DNA of 52,496 bases from Methyloversatilis discipulorum (GCF_018780585.1 NZ_JADMJL010000019.1:180880-233375), one strand, 5' to 3'. Counted from the stretch's first letter, positions 38,971-48,028 are shown. Numbers and translations are program-made. Notes: a model not told the origin generated them from the sequence alone.

Positions 38971-39618
38971 ATGGCCTGGACACGAGACGACATGGCGCGC
39001 CGCGCGGCGCGCGAACTGCGCGACGGCTACTACGTGAACCTCGGCATCGGCATGCCGACGCTGGTGGCCAACCACATTCCGGAAGGCATGGACGTGTGGC
39101 TGCAGTCGGAGAACGGCCTGCTGGGCATCGGCCCCTTTCCGACCGAGGACGAGGTCGACGCCGACCTCATCAACGCCGGCAAGCAGACGGTGAGCACGCT
39201 GCCGGGCAGCAGCTTCTTCAGCAGCGCCGACTCGTTCGCGATGATCCGCGGCGGCCATATCGACCTCGCCATCCTCGGCGCGATGCAGGTGAGCGAACGC
39301 GGCGATCTGGCGAACTGGATGATTCCGGGCAAGCTGGTCAAGGGCATGGGCGGCGCGATGGATCTGGTGGCCGGTGTGCGCCGTGTCATCGTCATGATGG
39401 AGCACTGCAGCCGCAGCGGCGAACACAAGATACTGAAGCAGTGCGACCTGCCGCTGACCGGGGTCGGCGTGGTGAGCCTCATCGTCACCGACCTGTGCGT
39501 GCTGGCGGTGACGCCGGACGGTCTGGAGCTGCGCGAACTGGCGCCTGGCGTGAGCATCGACGAGGTGCTCGAAAAGACCGGTGCGCCGGTGCTCACTGCG
39601 CCGGTGGTGCTGTGCTGA
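38971..39618 (+). CDS. scoB: 3-oxoacid CoA-transferase subunit B (SCOT type)
   Basis: Beta subunit of the CoA-transferase, 215 residues. It carries the catalytic glutamate (Glu47) in the [12 protein letters not shown] motif that forms the covalent glutamyl-CoA intermediate, and the family segments [15 protein letters not shown] and [23 protein letters not shown]. It is encoded directly after scoA, and its 3' end overlaps the likely start of the next gene, indicating one operon. Confidence 0.92.
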   Translation: MAWTRDDMARRAARELRDGYYVNLGIGMPTLVANHIPEGMDVWLQSENGLLGIGPFPTEDEVDADLINAGKQTVSTLPGSSFFSSADSFAMIRGGHIDLAILGAMQVSERGDLANWMIPGKLVKGMGGAMDLVAGVRRVIVMMEHCSRSGEHKILKQCDLPLTGVGVVSLIVTDLCVLAVTPDGLELRELAPGVSIDEVLEKTGAPVLTAPVVLC

Positions 39619-40052
39619 CGCCGGGCGGTGCGGCGCCTGCCGCCGCCGCGCGTCGCAGCGCGCGCGCCAACGTGATCACGCTGCAGCAGCTGGTGCAGGG
39701 TTACGGCATTCCGCTGGCCCGGATTTCCGCCTTCGAGGAACTCGGCATCATCGATGCGGCCGGTGCCGACCGTTACAGCTGCGAGGACGACGACCGACTC
39801 ATCATCGCCGCGGCCGCCGTGCAGCTCGGTTTCACGCTGCGCGAACTGCGCGAGCTGATGGACCTGTACGACGAAGCGTCGCCGGCCCGCCGCGCCCTGC
39901 CCAACTTCATGAAGCTGCTCGCCAGCTACCAGCGCCTGATGGCCTGGCGCCAGCCCGAGGGCTACGACCCGCCGCCGGCCGGACGTCAGCGCAAGCCTTT
40001 CCGCGCCCGGCACTTCCGCCCGGAAATCGTCTCTTCAAAGGAATCGACATGA
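39612..40052 (+). CDS. MerR-like HTH protein in the sco operon
   Basis: A 146-residue protein with a MerR-type winged helix (about residues 22-90): [40 protein letters not shown], then [20 protein letters not shown]. The C terminus is basic and lacks a cysteine metal or redox site. The start is uncertain; GTG at 39612 overlaps the scoB stop and is the simplest choice. The stop overlaps the peroxiredoxin start (ATGA, 40049-40052). It may regulate the operon or the redox genes after it. Confidence 0.65.
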   Translation: MLTPGGAAPAAAARRSARANVITLQQLVQGYGIPLARISAFEELGIIDAAGADRYSCEDDDRLIIAAAAVQLGFTLRELRELMDLYDEASPARRALPNFMKLLASYQRLMAWRQPEGYDPPPAGRQRKPFRARHFRPEIVSSKEST

Positions 40053-40645
40053 GCATCCTGGTTGGCCAGACGGCGCCGGACTTCACCGAGAACGCGGTGT
40101 GGGGCGACAACGAGTTCCGCCCCTACACGCTGTCGGACGGTCGCGGGCGCTACACCGTGCTGTTCTTCTATCCGCTGGATTTCACCTTCGTCTGTCCGTC
40201 GGAACTGATCGCCTTCGAGCGGCGCATGCCCGAGTTCGCCCGCCGCAACGTCGATGTCGTCGGCTGTTCCATCGACTCGGCCTACACGCACCTCGCATGG
40301 AAGAAGACCTCGTATGCAGAGGGAGGCGTCGGTCCGCTCAGCTATCCGCTGATCTCCGACATGACGCACGCCGTGTCGCGCGCCTACGGCGTCGAAGGGC
40401 CGATGGGCATTTCGCTGCGCGGCACCTTCCTGATCGATCGCTCCGGCGTGGTGCAACACCAGATCGTGAACAACCTCGCGCTGGGCCGCGACATCGACGA
40501 GCTGCTGCGCGTGATCGATGCGCTTCAGCATACGGAACTGCACGGCGAGGTCTGCCCCGCCGGATGGCAGAAGGGCAAGGCCGGCATGACGCCGACCGAT
40601 CGTGGTGTGGCGAGCTACCTCGCCGAGCATTCGGACATGTTGTGA
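40049..40645 (+). CDS. Typical 2-Cys peroxiredoxin (AhpC/Prx1 family)
   Basis: A 198-residue thiol peroxidase that reduces hydrogen peroxide and organic peroxides. The peroxidatic Cys49 lies in DFTFVCPSE, and the resolving Cys169 in EVCPAGW. An extra Cys73 is present. The C terminus ends YLAEHSDML without the YF tail of sensitive eukaryotic enzymes. The ATG at 40049 overlaps the previous stop and follows AAAGGAATCGAC. Two glutathione-transferase-like genes follow, suggesting a redox or detoxification role tied to ketone metabolism. Confidence 0.92.
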   Translation: MSILVGQTAPDFTENAVWGDNEFRPYTLSDGRGRYTVLFFYPLDFTFVCPSELIAFERRMPEFARRNVDVVGCSIDSAYTHLAWKKTSYAEGGVGPLSYPLISDMTHAVSRAYGVEGPMGISLRGTFLIDRSGVVQHQIVNNLALGRDIDELLRVIDALQHTELHGEVCPAGWQKGKAGMTPTDRGVASYLAEHSDML

Positions 40646-40668
40646 TGGCACCCTGGGAGAGCGGACAC

Positions 40669-41298
40669 ATGAAACTGTACGACTGGCACGCAGCCCCGAA
40701 CCCGAAGCGGGTTCGCATGTTTCTCGTCGAGAAGGACCTGGACCTGAACATCGTCGAGGTGTCGGGTGAGAACCTGCGCCTGCGGGCCGACTACATCGAG
40801 AAGTTTCCGCAGGCCATGGTGCCCATGCTGGAACTGCCGGACGGCCGCCAGATCGGCGAATCGATGGCGATCTGCCGTTACCTCGAAGAACTGCATCCTG
40901 CGCCGCCGCTGCTCGGTCGCAACGCCTACGAGCGCGCCATCGTCGACATGTGGGAAAGGCGAGCCTTCGACGAAGGCATGATGGCAGCCGGCGAGGTGTT
41001 CCGGAATACCGCCGACGCCTTCCGCGACCGCGGTCTGCCGGGCTTCGCGTCGCCGGTGGCGCAGATTCCTGCCCTGGTCGAACGCGGCCGCGAGCGGCTC
41101 GGTCACTTCTTCCGCAAGTTCGACCAGCAACTGGGCAAGCATCGCTACGTTGCCGGCGAGACCTTCTCGGTGGCCGACTGCACCACCTACTGCAGCATCG
41201 AGTTCGCCGGCTGGTCGGACATCGGCATTCCGGCCGACTGCAGCAATCTGCTGCGCTGGCACAAGGACGTGAGCGCGCGCCCGAGCGCGCGCGCCTGA
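40669..41298 (+). CDS. Glutathione S-transferase-like protein
   Basis: A 209-residue protein with a thioredoxin-fold N-terminal domain (MKLYDWHAAPNPKRVRMFLV, FPQAMVPMLELPDGRQIGES with the cis-Pro and the Glu/Ser glutathione-binding pair) and an all-helical C-terminal domain (RYVAGETFSVADCTTYC). No active-site Cys at the usual position was seen; a Ser/Asn chemistry is possible. The ATG at 40669 follows GGGAGAGCGGACAC; an alternative ATG at 40645 overlaps the peroxiredoxin stop. It is probably part of the sco operon. Confidence 0.87.
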   Translation: MKLYDWHAAPNPKRVRMFLVEKDLDLNIVEVSGENLRLRADYIEKFPQAMVPMLELPDGRQIGESMAICRYLEELHPAPPLLGRNAYERAIVDMWERRAFDEGMMAAGEVFRNTADAFRDRGLPGFASPVAQIPALVERGRERLGHFFRKFDQQLGKHRYVAGETFSVADCTTYCSIEFAGWSDIGIPADCSNLLRWHKDVSARPSARA

Positions 41299-41407
41299 GG
41301 ATCGCCGACATGCGATGCCGGATATGGGGCGACACGCTGCAGGGCAGGGCGGCGCGCGCATCCGGATCGCATCGAGGCCACTGAGCACTGCATCGGGGGA
41401 TGCGCGA

Positions 41408-42034
41408 ATGATCGACCTTTACTCTGCACCGACACCTGATGGCTGGAAGGTTTCGATTGCGCTCGAAGAGCTGCGCATCCCCTATGCCGTGCACCCGATG
41501 GAAGCCTGCAGCGGCGAACGCCTGGCGCCGGACTTCCTGCGCGTCAGCGCCTGCGCCTGTTCGCCCACCATCGTCGATCACGACGCAGCGGGTTTCTCGG
41601 TCAGCGATGCCGGTCCCGTTCTGGTCTATCTCGCCGAACGCAGCGGCCAGCTGATGCCGAGCGACGCCATGGGTCGCTCGCGTGTGATGCAGTGGCTCAT
41701 GCTGCCGGTCGACGCCGCCGACGCGGCGAAGACGGGTGATGCGAAGGCAGCACGGGCGGAGATGTTGCGTCTGTTCGCGCTGTTCGACCACCACCTACAG
41801 GGCGCCGACTACCTTGCTGGCGCGTTCAGCATTGCGGACATCGCACACTGGGCCTGGATGCGCATGCATGCGTGGTCCGACGTGGATATGCATCGCTTCA
41901 ACGCGCTGGCGCGCTGGCTTCAGCGTGTCGCGGCGCGCGACGCCACGCTGCGCGGCCTGCGTGCGCTGCCGTCACCGTCGCTCGAACGGCCGGCCGAGCA
42001 TGTGTGGAAAGTGAAATCCATCCTGCTGCGTTGA
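41408..42034 (+). CDS. Glutathione S-transferase-like protein (YfcG/Nu-like)
   Basis: A 208-residue GST-like protein. The N terminus (MIDLYSAPTPDGWKVSIALE) resembles the YfcG/YghU group, whose members act as disulfide-bond reductases or peroxidases. The C-terminal domain includes YLAGAFSIADIAHWAWMRMH. It follows the first GST by 109 bp and is the last gene before the repeat-rich acxA upstream region. Whether it shares the sco transcript is unknown. Confidence 0.83.
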   Translation: MIDLYSAPTPDGWKVSIALEELRIPYAVHPMEACSGERLAPDFLRVSACACSPTIVDHDAAGFSVSDAGPVLVYLAERSGQLMPSDAMGRSRVMQWLMLPVDAADAAKTGDAKAARAEMLRLFALFDHHLQGADYLAGAFSIADIAHWAWMRMHAWSDVDMHRFNALARWLQRVAARDATLRGLRALPSPSLERPAEHVWKVKSILLR

Positions 42035-42047
42035 GCGCGCGAGCTCG

Positions 42048-42539
42048 GCTCTCGCACGCTTCGCTCGAGGAACCGAACGAGAGCGCTCTGTGCGATGCAG
42101 TCATGACTGCCGCCTGGGCCTGAACCGGGCGCCGCGCAATGCCCGCCGTTGCTGTCGGGGTCAGAAGACCCCTCCCACAAAAAGCCCAAACTTCGGCCGA
42201 GGTTCCGCGCATTCCCTGTGGGAGCGGCCTTGGCCGCGACGCCGCTTTTGCCGGCCGCCGGCTTCGGTCAAGGCCGCAATCGCGAGCAAGCGCGCTCTCC
42301 CACGCTTCGCTCGAGGAACCGAACGAGGGTGCTCTGCGGGATGCAGTCATGACTGCCGCCTGGGCCTGAATCAGGCGCCGCGCACTACCCACGGTCGCTG
42401 TCGGGGTCGGAAGACCCCTCCCACAAAAAAACCAAACGACGACCGAGGGTCGCTCGCATTCCCTGTGGGAGCGGCCTTGGCCGCGATGCGGCTTTGGCTG
42501 GCCGCCGGCCTCGATCAAGGCCGCAATCTCTTGAGCAAA
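42048..42539. repeat. 246-bp tandem duplication carrying REP-like palindromes
   Basis: Two copies (about 42048-42293 and 42294-42539) share long identical stretches, including CACGCTTCGCTCGAGGAACC (42055 and 42301) and ATGCAGTCATGACTGCCGCC. Each contains a GGGGTC/GACCCC hairpin ending CTCCCACA (42154-42179; 42400-42425) and a GCGGCC/GGCCGC hairpin beginning CTGTGGGAG (42216-42240; 42463-42486). The boundaries are approximate. No coding frame in it looks real. Confidence 0.8.
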
Positions 42540-42623
42540 CCGGCCCACACCGATGCTCAGCCACGCCGCGCGAGCCACGGTGTTGACGCCGTCCGGAAGT
42601 TGTTGCGACGCAGCATATCAAAA

Positions 42624-42715
42624 CCGTCCGAAACGACCGTCCGACGCGGGTTTCCGGACAGTCCGATCGCACTACGGTCGCTTCATACGATGCCGTCCGA
42701 ATTCCATCCGTCCGA
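42624..42715. promoter_or_regulatory. Putative enhancer cluster upstream of acxA
   Basis: CCGTCCGA occurs at 42624-42631, 42637-42644, 42693-42700 and 42708-42715, and the near-palindrome CCGGACAGTCCGA at 42654-42666. They form two closely spaced pairs flanking the palindrome, 93-184 bp before the -24 box, the usual place for activator binding at sigma54 promoters. Confidence 0.6.
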
Positions 42716-42807
42716 TGCCCGTCGGCATGTTGTCACCCGACAGGCGAAGAAAATTATCCATATATAAATCAATCGCTTGAGAGATTGCCGTGTGCCGGAA
42801 TCCGCAC

Positions 42808-42823
42808 TGGCACCGTCCTTGCA
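42808..42823 (+). promoter_or_regulatory. Sigma54 promoter of the acetone carboxylase operon
   Basis: TGGCAC-N5-TTGCA is a near-perfect -24/-12 promoter, with GG (42809-42810) and GC (42821-42822) 10 bp apart. The expected start near 42834 gives a leader of about 90 nt. Acetone carboxylase operons studied in Xanthobacter are also sigma54-dependent. Confidence 0.88.
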
Positions 42824-42923
42824 CCTAGAGGCTTGTTCGATCGCGGCCAGATCGATCAGGAAACACCGGCCCACGGGGGTCGGAGGCGAAGAGCAGTTGG
42901 ACTATTCAAATGGAGACGTGGAG

Positions 42924-45071
42924 ATGACGATCGATAACTCGTCGGTTCAGGTGCTGGGGATTGATGCAGGCGGCACCATGACCGACACCTTCTTTGTCCG
43001 TGCGGACGGCCGCTTCGTGGTCGGCAAGGCACAGAGCAATCCCGGGGACGAATCCCTGGCGATCTACAACTCGTCGGTCGATGCACTGGCGCACTGGGGC
43101 CGTGAGGTCGACGACGTGTACCCGGAGCTGGTGACCTGCGTGTACTCCGGTACCGCGATGCTGAACCGCGTTCTGATGCGCAAGGGCCTCGACGTCGGCC
43201 TCATCTGCAACCGCGGTTTCGAGCAGGTGCATTCGATGGGCCGCGCGCTGCAGAGCTATCTGGGTTACGCGCTGGAGGACCGCATCCACCTGAACACGCA
43301 CCGCTATGACGAGCCGCTGGTTCCGGTGTCGCGTACCCGTGGCGTGACCGAGCGTACCGACGTGCAGGGCAAGGTCGTCATTCCGCTGCGTGAAGCCGAA
43401 GTGCGCACCGCGGTGAAGGAGCTGGTCGAAGCCGGTTCCCAGGCCATCGTCATCTGCTTCCTGCAGTCGCACAAGAACGGCACCAGCGAACAGCGCGCCC
43501 GCGACATCGTCAAGGAAGAACTGAAGAAGCTCGGCTCCAGCATCCCGGTCTTTGCCTCGGTGGATTACTACCCGCAGCGCAAGGAAAGCCACCGCATGAA
43601 CACCACCATTCTCGAAGCCTATGGCGCGGAACCGTCGCGCGAGACGCTGAAGAAGGTGAGCGACCGCTTCAAGAAGCACGGCGGCAAGTTCGATCTGCGC
43701 GTGATGGCCACGCACGGCGGCACCATCAGCTGGAAGGCCAAGGAACTGGCCCGCACCATCGTGTCCGGCCCGATCGGCGGCGTGATCGGCTCCAAGCTGC
43801 TGGGCGAGGCGCTCGGTGACGAGAACATTGCCTGCTCTGACATCGGCGGTACCTCGTTCGACGTGGCCCTGATCACCAAGGGTTCGTTCGCCATCAAGTC
43901 CGATCCGGACATGGCCCGTCTGGTGCTGTCGCTGCCGCTGGTGGCGATGGACTCGGTCGGTGCCGGTGCCGGTTCCTTCGTGCGCCTGGATCCGTACTCG
44001 AAGTCGCTGAAGCTGGGCCCGGACAGCGCTGGCTACCGCGTCGGCACCTGCTGGCCGGAAAGTGGCCTGGACACCGTGTCGGTGTCGGACTGCCACGTCG
44101 TACTCGGTTACCTGAACCCGAACAACTTCCTCGGCGGCGCGATCAAGCTCGACGTGCAGCGTGCGCGTGACCACATCAAGGCGCAGATCGCCGACCCGCT
44201 GGGCCTGTCGGTCGAAGACGCGGCCGCTGGCGTGATCGAGCTGCTCGATCTGACGCTGTCCGAGTACCTGCGCGCCAACATCAGCGCCAAGGGTTACAAC
44301 CCGGCTGAATTCACCTGCTTCTCCTACGGCGGTGCCGGCCCGGTTCACACCTACGGCTACACCGAAGGCGTCGGCTTCAAGGACGTCGTCGTACCCGCCT
44401 GGGCGGCCGGCTTCTCCGCCTTCGGCTGCGCCTGCGCCGACTTCGAATATCGCTACGACAAGTCGGTCGACCTCGGTGTCGCCCAGCTGGCCAGCGACGC
44501 CGACAAGGCGGCCGCATGCCAGACCCTGCAGGCGGCCTGGACGGAGCTGGCGGGCAAGGTGATCGAGGAGTTCGTCATCAACGGCTTCAAGCCGGAAGAC
44601 GTGATGCTGATCCCCGGCTACAAGATGCAGTACATGGGTCAGCTGAACGACCTGGAAATCATCTCGCCGGTGTCGACCGCTGCGACCGCGTCCGACTGGG
44701 ACAAGATCGTCGAAGCCTTCGAGAACACCTACGGCCGCGTCTATGCGAGCTCCGCACGTTCGCCCGAACTGGGCTTCTCGGCCACCGGCGCAATCATGCG
44801 CGGCACCGTGGTGACGCAGAAGCCGGTGCTGCCGGAAGACCCGGACTGCGGCCCGACGCCGCCGCCGGAAGCGCGCATCGGTACCCGTCCGTTCTATCGC
44901 CACAAGAAGTGGGTCGATGCGGTGATCTGGAAGATGGAAGCGCTGAAGTCGGGCAACCACATCGTCGGCCCGGCCATCATCGAATCCGATGCCACCACCT
45001 TCGTCGTGCCGGACGGTTTCGAGACCTTCGTCGACAAGCACCGCCTGTTCCACCTGAAGGAAGTCAAGTAA
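42924..45071 (+). CDS. acxA: Acetone carboxylase beta subunit (hydantoinase A/oxoprolinase family)
   Basis: The nucleotide-binding subunit of acetone carboxylase, which uses ATP to activate bicarbonate and acetone on the way to acetoacetate. The 715-residue product has the two ASKHA phosphate motifs, VLGIDAGGTMTDTFFV at the N terminus and CSDIGGTSFDVALI in the middle. Length matches Xanthobacter AcxA (about 717). The ATG at 42924 follows GGAGACGTGGAG; the frame is open to 42777, but that would include the sigma54 promoter. The gene order beta-alpha-gamma and the small third subunit distinguish this from acetophenone carboxylase and hydantoinases. Confidence 0.95.
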   Translation: MTIDNSSVQVLGIDAGGTMTDTFFVRADGRFVVGKAQSNPGDESLAIYNSSVDALAHWGREVDDVYPELVTCVYSGTAMLNRVLMRKGLDVGLICNRGFEQVHSMGRALQSYLGYALEDRIHLNTHRYDEPLVPVSRTRGVTERTDVQGKVVIPLREAEVRTAVKELVEAGSQAIVICFLQSHKNGTSEQRARDIVKEELKKLGSSIPVFASVDYYPQRKESHRMNTTILEAYGAEPSRETLKKVSDRFKKHGGKFDLRVMATHGGTISWKAKELARTIVSGPIGGVIGSKLLGEALGDENIACSDIGGTSFDVALITKGSFAIKSDPDMARLVLSLPLVAMDSVGAGAGSFVRLDPYSKSLKLGPDSAGYRVGTCWPESGLDTVSVSDCHVVLGYLNPNNFLGGAIKLDVQRARDHIKAQIADPLGLSVEDAAAGVIELLDLTLSEYLRANISAKGYNPAEFTCFSYGGAGPVHTYGYTEGVGFKDVVVPAWAAGFSAFGCACADFEYRYDKSVDLGVAQLASDADKAAACQTLQAAWTELAGKVIEEFVINGFKPEDVMLIPGYKMQYMGQLNDLEIISPVSTAATASDWDKIVEAFENTYGRVYASSARSPELGFSATGAIMRGTVVTQKPVLPEDPDCGPTPPPEARIGTRPFYRHKKWVDAVIWKMEALKSGNHIVGPAIIESDATTFVVPDGFETFVDKHRLFHLKEVK

Positions 45072-45154
45072 GCGCCGGCGTCCTGAAGGGCTGTCGGCGC
45101 CCACCCGGGCCCGGCAGCGCAGCGATCCGGAAAAAACTCCAAAGGAGAGACTGA

Positions 45155-47479
45155 ATGAACATGATGAGCAACAACGAGACCGGCTTCGCCGATCTCCTGA
45201 AGAACGGCCAGACGCTGAAGCAGTTCCGCGACGGCATCATCGAGCGCACCAAGGCCAGCGGCCACTACAACGGCCTGGAGAAGCTCGAACTGCGCGACGC
45301 CGACCCGATCGGCTACGAGAAGCTGTTCTCCAAGCTGCGCGGCGGCCTGGTGCATGCCCGCGAAACCGCGAAGAAGATCGCCGCCAGCCCGATCGTCGAG
45401 CAGGAAGGCGAACTGTGCTTCACGCTGTACAACGCGGTCGGCGACTGCGTGCTCACCTCGACCGGCATCATCATCCACGTCGGCACGATGGGCGCGGCGA
45501 TCAAGTACATGATCGAGAACAACTGGGAAGCCAACCCCGGCATCAATCCCGGTGACATGTTCACCAACAACGACTGCTCGATCGGCAACGTGCACCCGTG
45601 CGACATCGCCACCATCGTCCCGATCTTCTGGGAAGGCCGTCTGATCGGCTGGGTGGGTGGTGTGACGCACGTGATCGACACCGGCGCGGTGACCCCGGGT
45701 TCGATGTCGACCGGCCAGGTGCAGCGCTTCGGCGACGGCTACATGATCACCTGCCGCAAGACCGGTGTGAATGACACGCCGCTGCGTGACTGGCTGCACG
45801 AGTCGCAGCGTTCGGTGCGTACGCCGAAGTACTGGATTCTCGACGAGAAGACCCGTATCGCCGGCTGCCACATGATCCGCGAACTGGTCGAGGAAGTGAT
45901 CCGTGCCGACGGCATCGAGGCCTACGAGAAGTTCGCCTACGAGGTCATCGAGGAAGGCCGTCGCGGCCTGATGAGCCGCATCAAGGCGATGACGCTGCCG
46001 GGCAAGTACCGCAAGGTGTCCTTCGTCGATGTGCCGTACAAGCACGAAGACGTGCAGGTGTCCTCCGCCTTCGCCAAGCTCGATTCGATCATGCACTCGC
46101 CGTGCGAAATGACGATCAAGCCGGACGGCAAGTGGCGCCTCGACTTCGAAGGTGCGAGCCGCTGGGGCTGGCATACCTTCAACGCCCACCAGGTGGCCTT
46201 CACCTCGGGTATCTGGGTGATGATGTGCCAGACGCTGGTGCCGACGCAGCGCATCAACGACGGCGCCTACTTCGCCACCGAGTTCCACCTGCCCAAGGGC
46301 ACCTGGTGCAACCCGGATGACCGTCGCACCGGCCACGCCTACGCATGGCACTTCCTGGTGTCCGGCTGGGCGGCGCTGTGGCGCGGTCTGTCGCAGTCCT
46401 ACTTCAGCCGCGGCTACCTCGAAGAGGTGAACGCCGGTAACGCCAACACCTCGAACTGGCTGCAGGGTGGGGGTATCAACCAGGACGGCGAGATCCACGC
46501 GGTGAACAGCTTCGAGGCCTCGTCTTGCGGTACCGGTGCCTGCGCCGTCAAGGACGGCCTGAACCACGCCGCCGCCATCTGGAATCCGGAAGGCGACATG
46601 GGCGACATCGAAATCTGGGAAATGGCCGAACCGCTGCTCTACATGGGCCGCAACGTGAAGGCCAACTCCGGCGGCTACGGCAAGTACCGTGGCGGCTGCG
46701 GTTTCGAGACGCTGCGCATGGTGTGGAACGCCCAGGACTGGACGATGTTCTTCATGGGCAACGGCTTCATGAACAGTGACTGGGGCATGATGGGTGGTTA
46801 CCCGGCTGCCACCGGCTACCGCTTCGAAGCGCACAAGACCGGCCTGGAGCGTCGCATCGCCAACGGCGAAAGCCTGCCGCTGGGTGGCGACATCGATCCG
46901 ACCTCGCCGACCTACGAGCACAACATCGACGCCACGGCACGGATCAAGCGCGACAAGCAGTGCATGACCACCGAGGACTGCTACGACAACCACGATCTGT
47001 ACCTGAACTACCTGCGTGGCGGCCCCGGCTTCGGCGACCCGATCGACCGCGAGCCGAAGGCGATCGAGAAGGATCTGAACGAGAAGTTCCTGCTGCCCGA
47101 GTACGCCCAGAAGGTGTATGGCGCCGTCTTCACCCAGAACGCCAAGGGTGCGTACGTCATCGACGTGGCCAAGACCCAGGCCCGTCGCGCCGAGATGCGC
47201 AAGGAACGTCTGGCCCGTGCGGTGCCGGTGCGCGAATGGATGAAGGAAGAGCGCGAACGCATCATCAACAAGCACGCGTCGCAGGCCGTCCAGCACATGT
47301 TCGCCACCAGCTTCGCGCTGTCCGAGAAGTTCACCAAGCACTTCAAGGACTTCTGGAGCCTGCCGGCCGACTGGCAACTGCTGGAGACCGAACTGGGCGT
47401 TCCGTCCTACGGTTCCAAGCACCGCATGGACCTGTCGCTGATGCCTGACGTCACCACCGTCGTCCAGGTCGAAGAGTGA
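45155..47479 (+). CDS. acxB: Acetone carboxylase alpha subunit (hydantoinase B family)
   Basis: The manganese-containing catalytic subunit that joins activated acetone and carbon dioxide to make acetoacetate. The 774-residue product is the family length. His147, Asp150 (NVHPCD) and His172 (GGVTHV) match by spacing the His/Asp/His manganese ligands reported for the Xanthobacter enzyme. It follows acxA by 83 bp and has an AAAGGAG ribosome site. A GCGCCG/CGGCGC hairpin in the gap (45072-45100) might adjust relative expression. Confidence 0.95.
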   Translation: MNMMSNNETGFADLLKNGQTLKQFRDGIIERTKASGHYNGLEKLELRDADPIGYEKLFSKLRGGLVHARETAKKIAASPIVEQEGELCFTLYNAVGDCVLTSTGIIIHVGTMGAAIKYMIENNWEANPGINPGDMFTNNDCSIGNVHPCDIATIVPIFWEGRLIGWVGGVTHVIDTGAVTPGSMSTGQVQRFGDGYMITCRKTGVNDTPLRDWLHESQRSVRTPKYWILDEKTRIAGCHMIRELVEEVIRADGIEAYEKFAYEVIEEGRRGLMSRIKAMTLPGKYRKVSFVDVPYKHEDVQVSSAFAKLDSIMHSPCEMTIKPDGKWRLDFEGASRWGWHTFNAHQVAFTSGIWVMMCQTLVPTQRINDGAYFATEFHLPKGTWCNPDDRRTGHAYAWHFLVSGWAALWRGLSQSYFSRGYLEEVNAGNANTSNWLQGGGINQDGEIHAVNSFEASSCGTGACAVKDGLNHAAAIWNPEGDMGDIEIWEMAEPLLYMGRNVKANSGGYGKYRGGCGFETLRMVWNAQDWTMFFMGNGFMNSDWGMMGGYPAATGYRFEAHKTGLERRIANGESLPLGGDIDPTSPTYEHNIDATARIKRDKQCMTTEDCYDNHDLYLNYLRGGPGFGDPIDREPKAIEKDLNEKFLLPEYAQKVYGAVFTQNAKGAYVIDVAKTQARRAEMRKERLARAVPVREWMKEERERIINKHASQAVQHMFATSFALSEKFTKHFKDFWSLPADWQLLETELGVPSYGSKHRMDLSLMPDVTTVVQVEE

Positions 47480-47517
47480 CCTCCAACAGACCGATCACGC
47501 GAATCAAGGAGCAATAA

Positions 47518-48021
47518 ATGTCGACTTACACCAACGAGCAGGTCGCTCACCTGGCCGAGGGCACGCTGGACTGGGAAACCACTTTCCGCATGCTGTCGAT
47601 GCCGAAGGACAACAGCCGCTTCAAGCAGTACGTCGAGGCGCTGCAGAAGAAGGTGACCTTCAAGGACAAGATCGTGCTGCCGCTGGCCCCGCACATGTAC
47701 ATCGTGCAGACCGCGAAGAAGCAGTGGGTCATCAAGTGCGATTGTGGTCACGAGTTCTGCGACTACACCGACAACTGGAAGATGCACGCGCACATCTACG
47801 TGCGTGACACGGAAGAGGCGATGACCGAGGTCTATCCGAAGCTGATGGCGCCGGATACCAACTGGCAGGTGTACCGCGAGTACTACTGCCCGACCTGCGG
47901 CACGCTGCACGACGTCGAGGCACCGACCCCGTGGTACCCGGTGATCCACGACTTCGAGCCGGACATCGAAGCCTTCTACAAGGAGTGGGTCGGCCTTCCG
48001 GTGCCCGAACGGGCGTCGTGA
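47518..48021 (+). CDS. acxC: Acetone carboxylase gamma subunit
   Basis: The small subunit of the heterohexameric enzyme, 167 residues, close to the 168 of Xanthobacter AcxC. Cys74, Cys76 and Cys81 with His78 (KCDCGHEFC) and Cys124/Cys127 (YYCPTCG) form a likely zinc site. The start follows AAGGAGCAATAA, 38 bp after acxB. Its presence identifies the cluster as a true acetone carboxylase. Two strong hairpins follow the stop. Confidence 0.94.
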   Translation: MSTYTNEQVAHLAEGTLDWETTFRMLSMPKDNSRFKQYVEALQKKVTFKDKIVLPLAPHMYIVQTAKKQWVIKCDCGHEFCDYTDNWKMHAHIYVRDTEEAMTEVYPKLMAPDTNWQVYREYYCPTCGTLHDVEAPTPWYPVIHDFEPDIEAFYKEWVGLPVPERAS

Positions 48022-48028
48022 TGGATAG

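Noticed and set aside
42777-42923. An in-frame 49-codon N-terminal extension of acxA.
   Set aside because: It begins upstream of the -24 element, so it could not be transcribed from the sigma54 promoter, and AcxA homologues start at the residue encoded at 42924.
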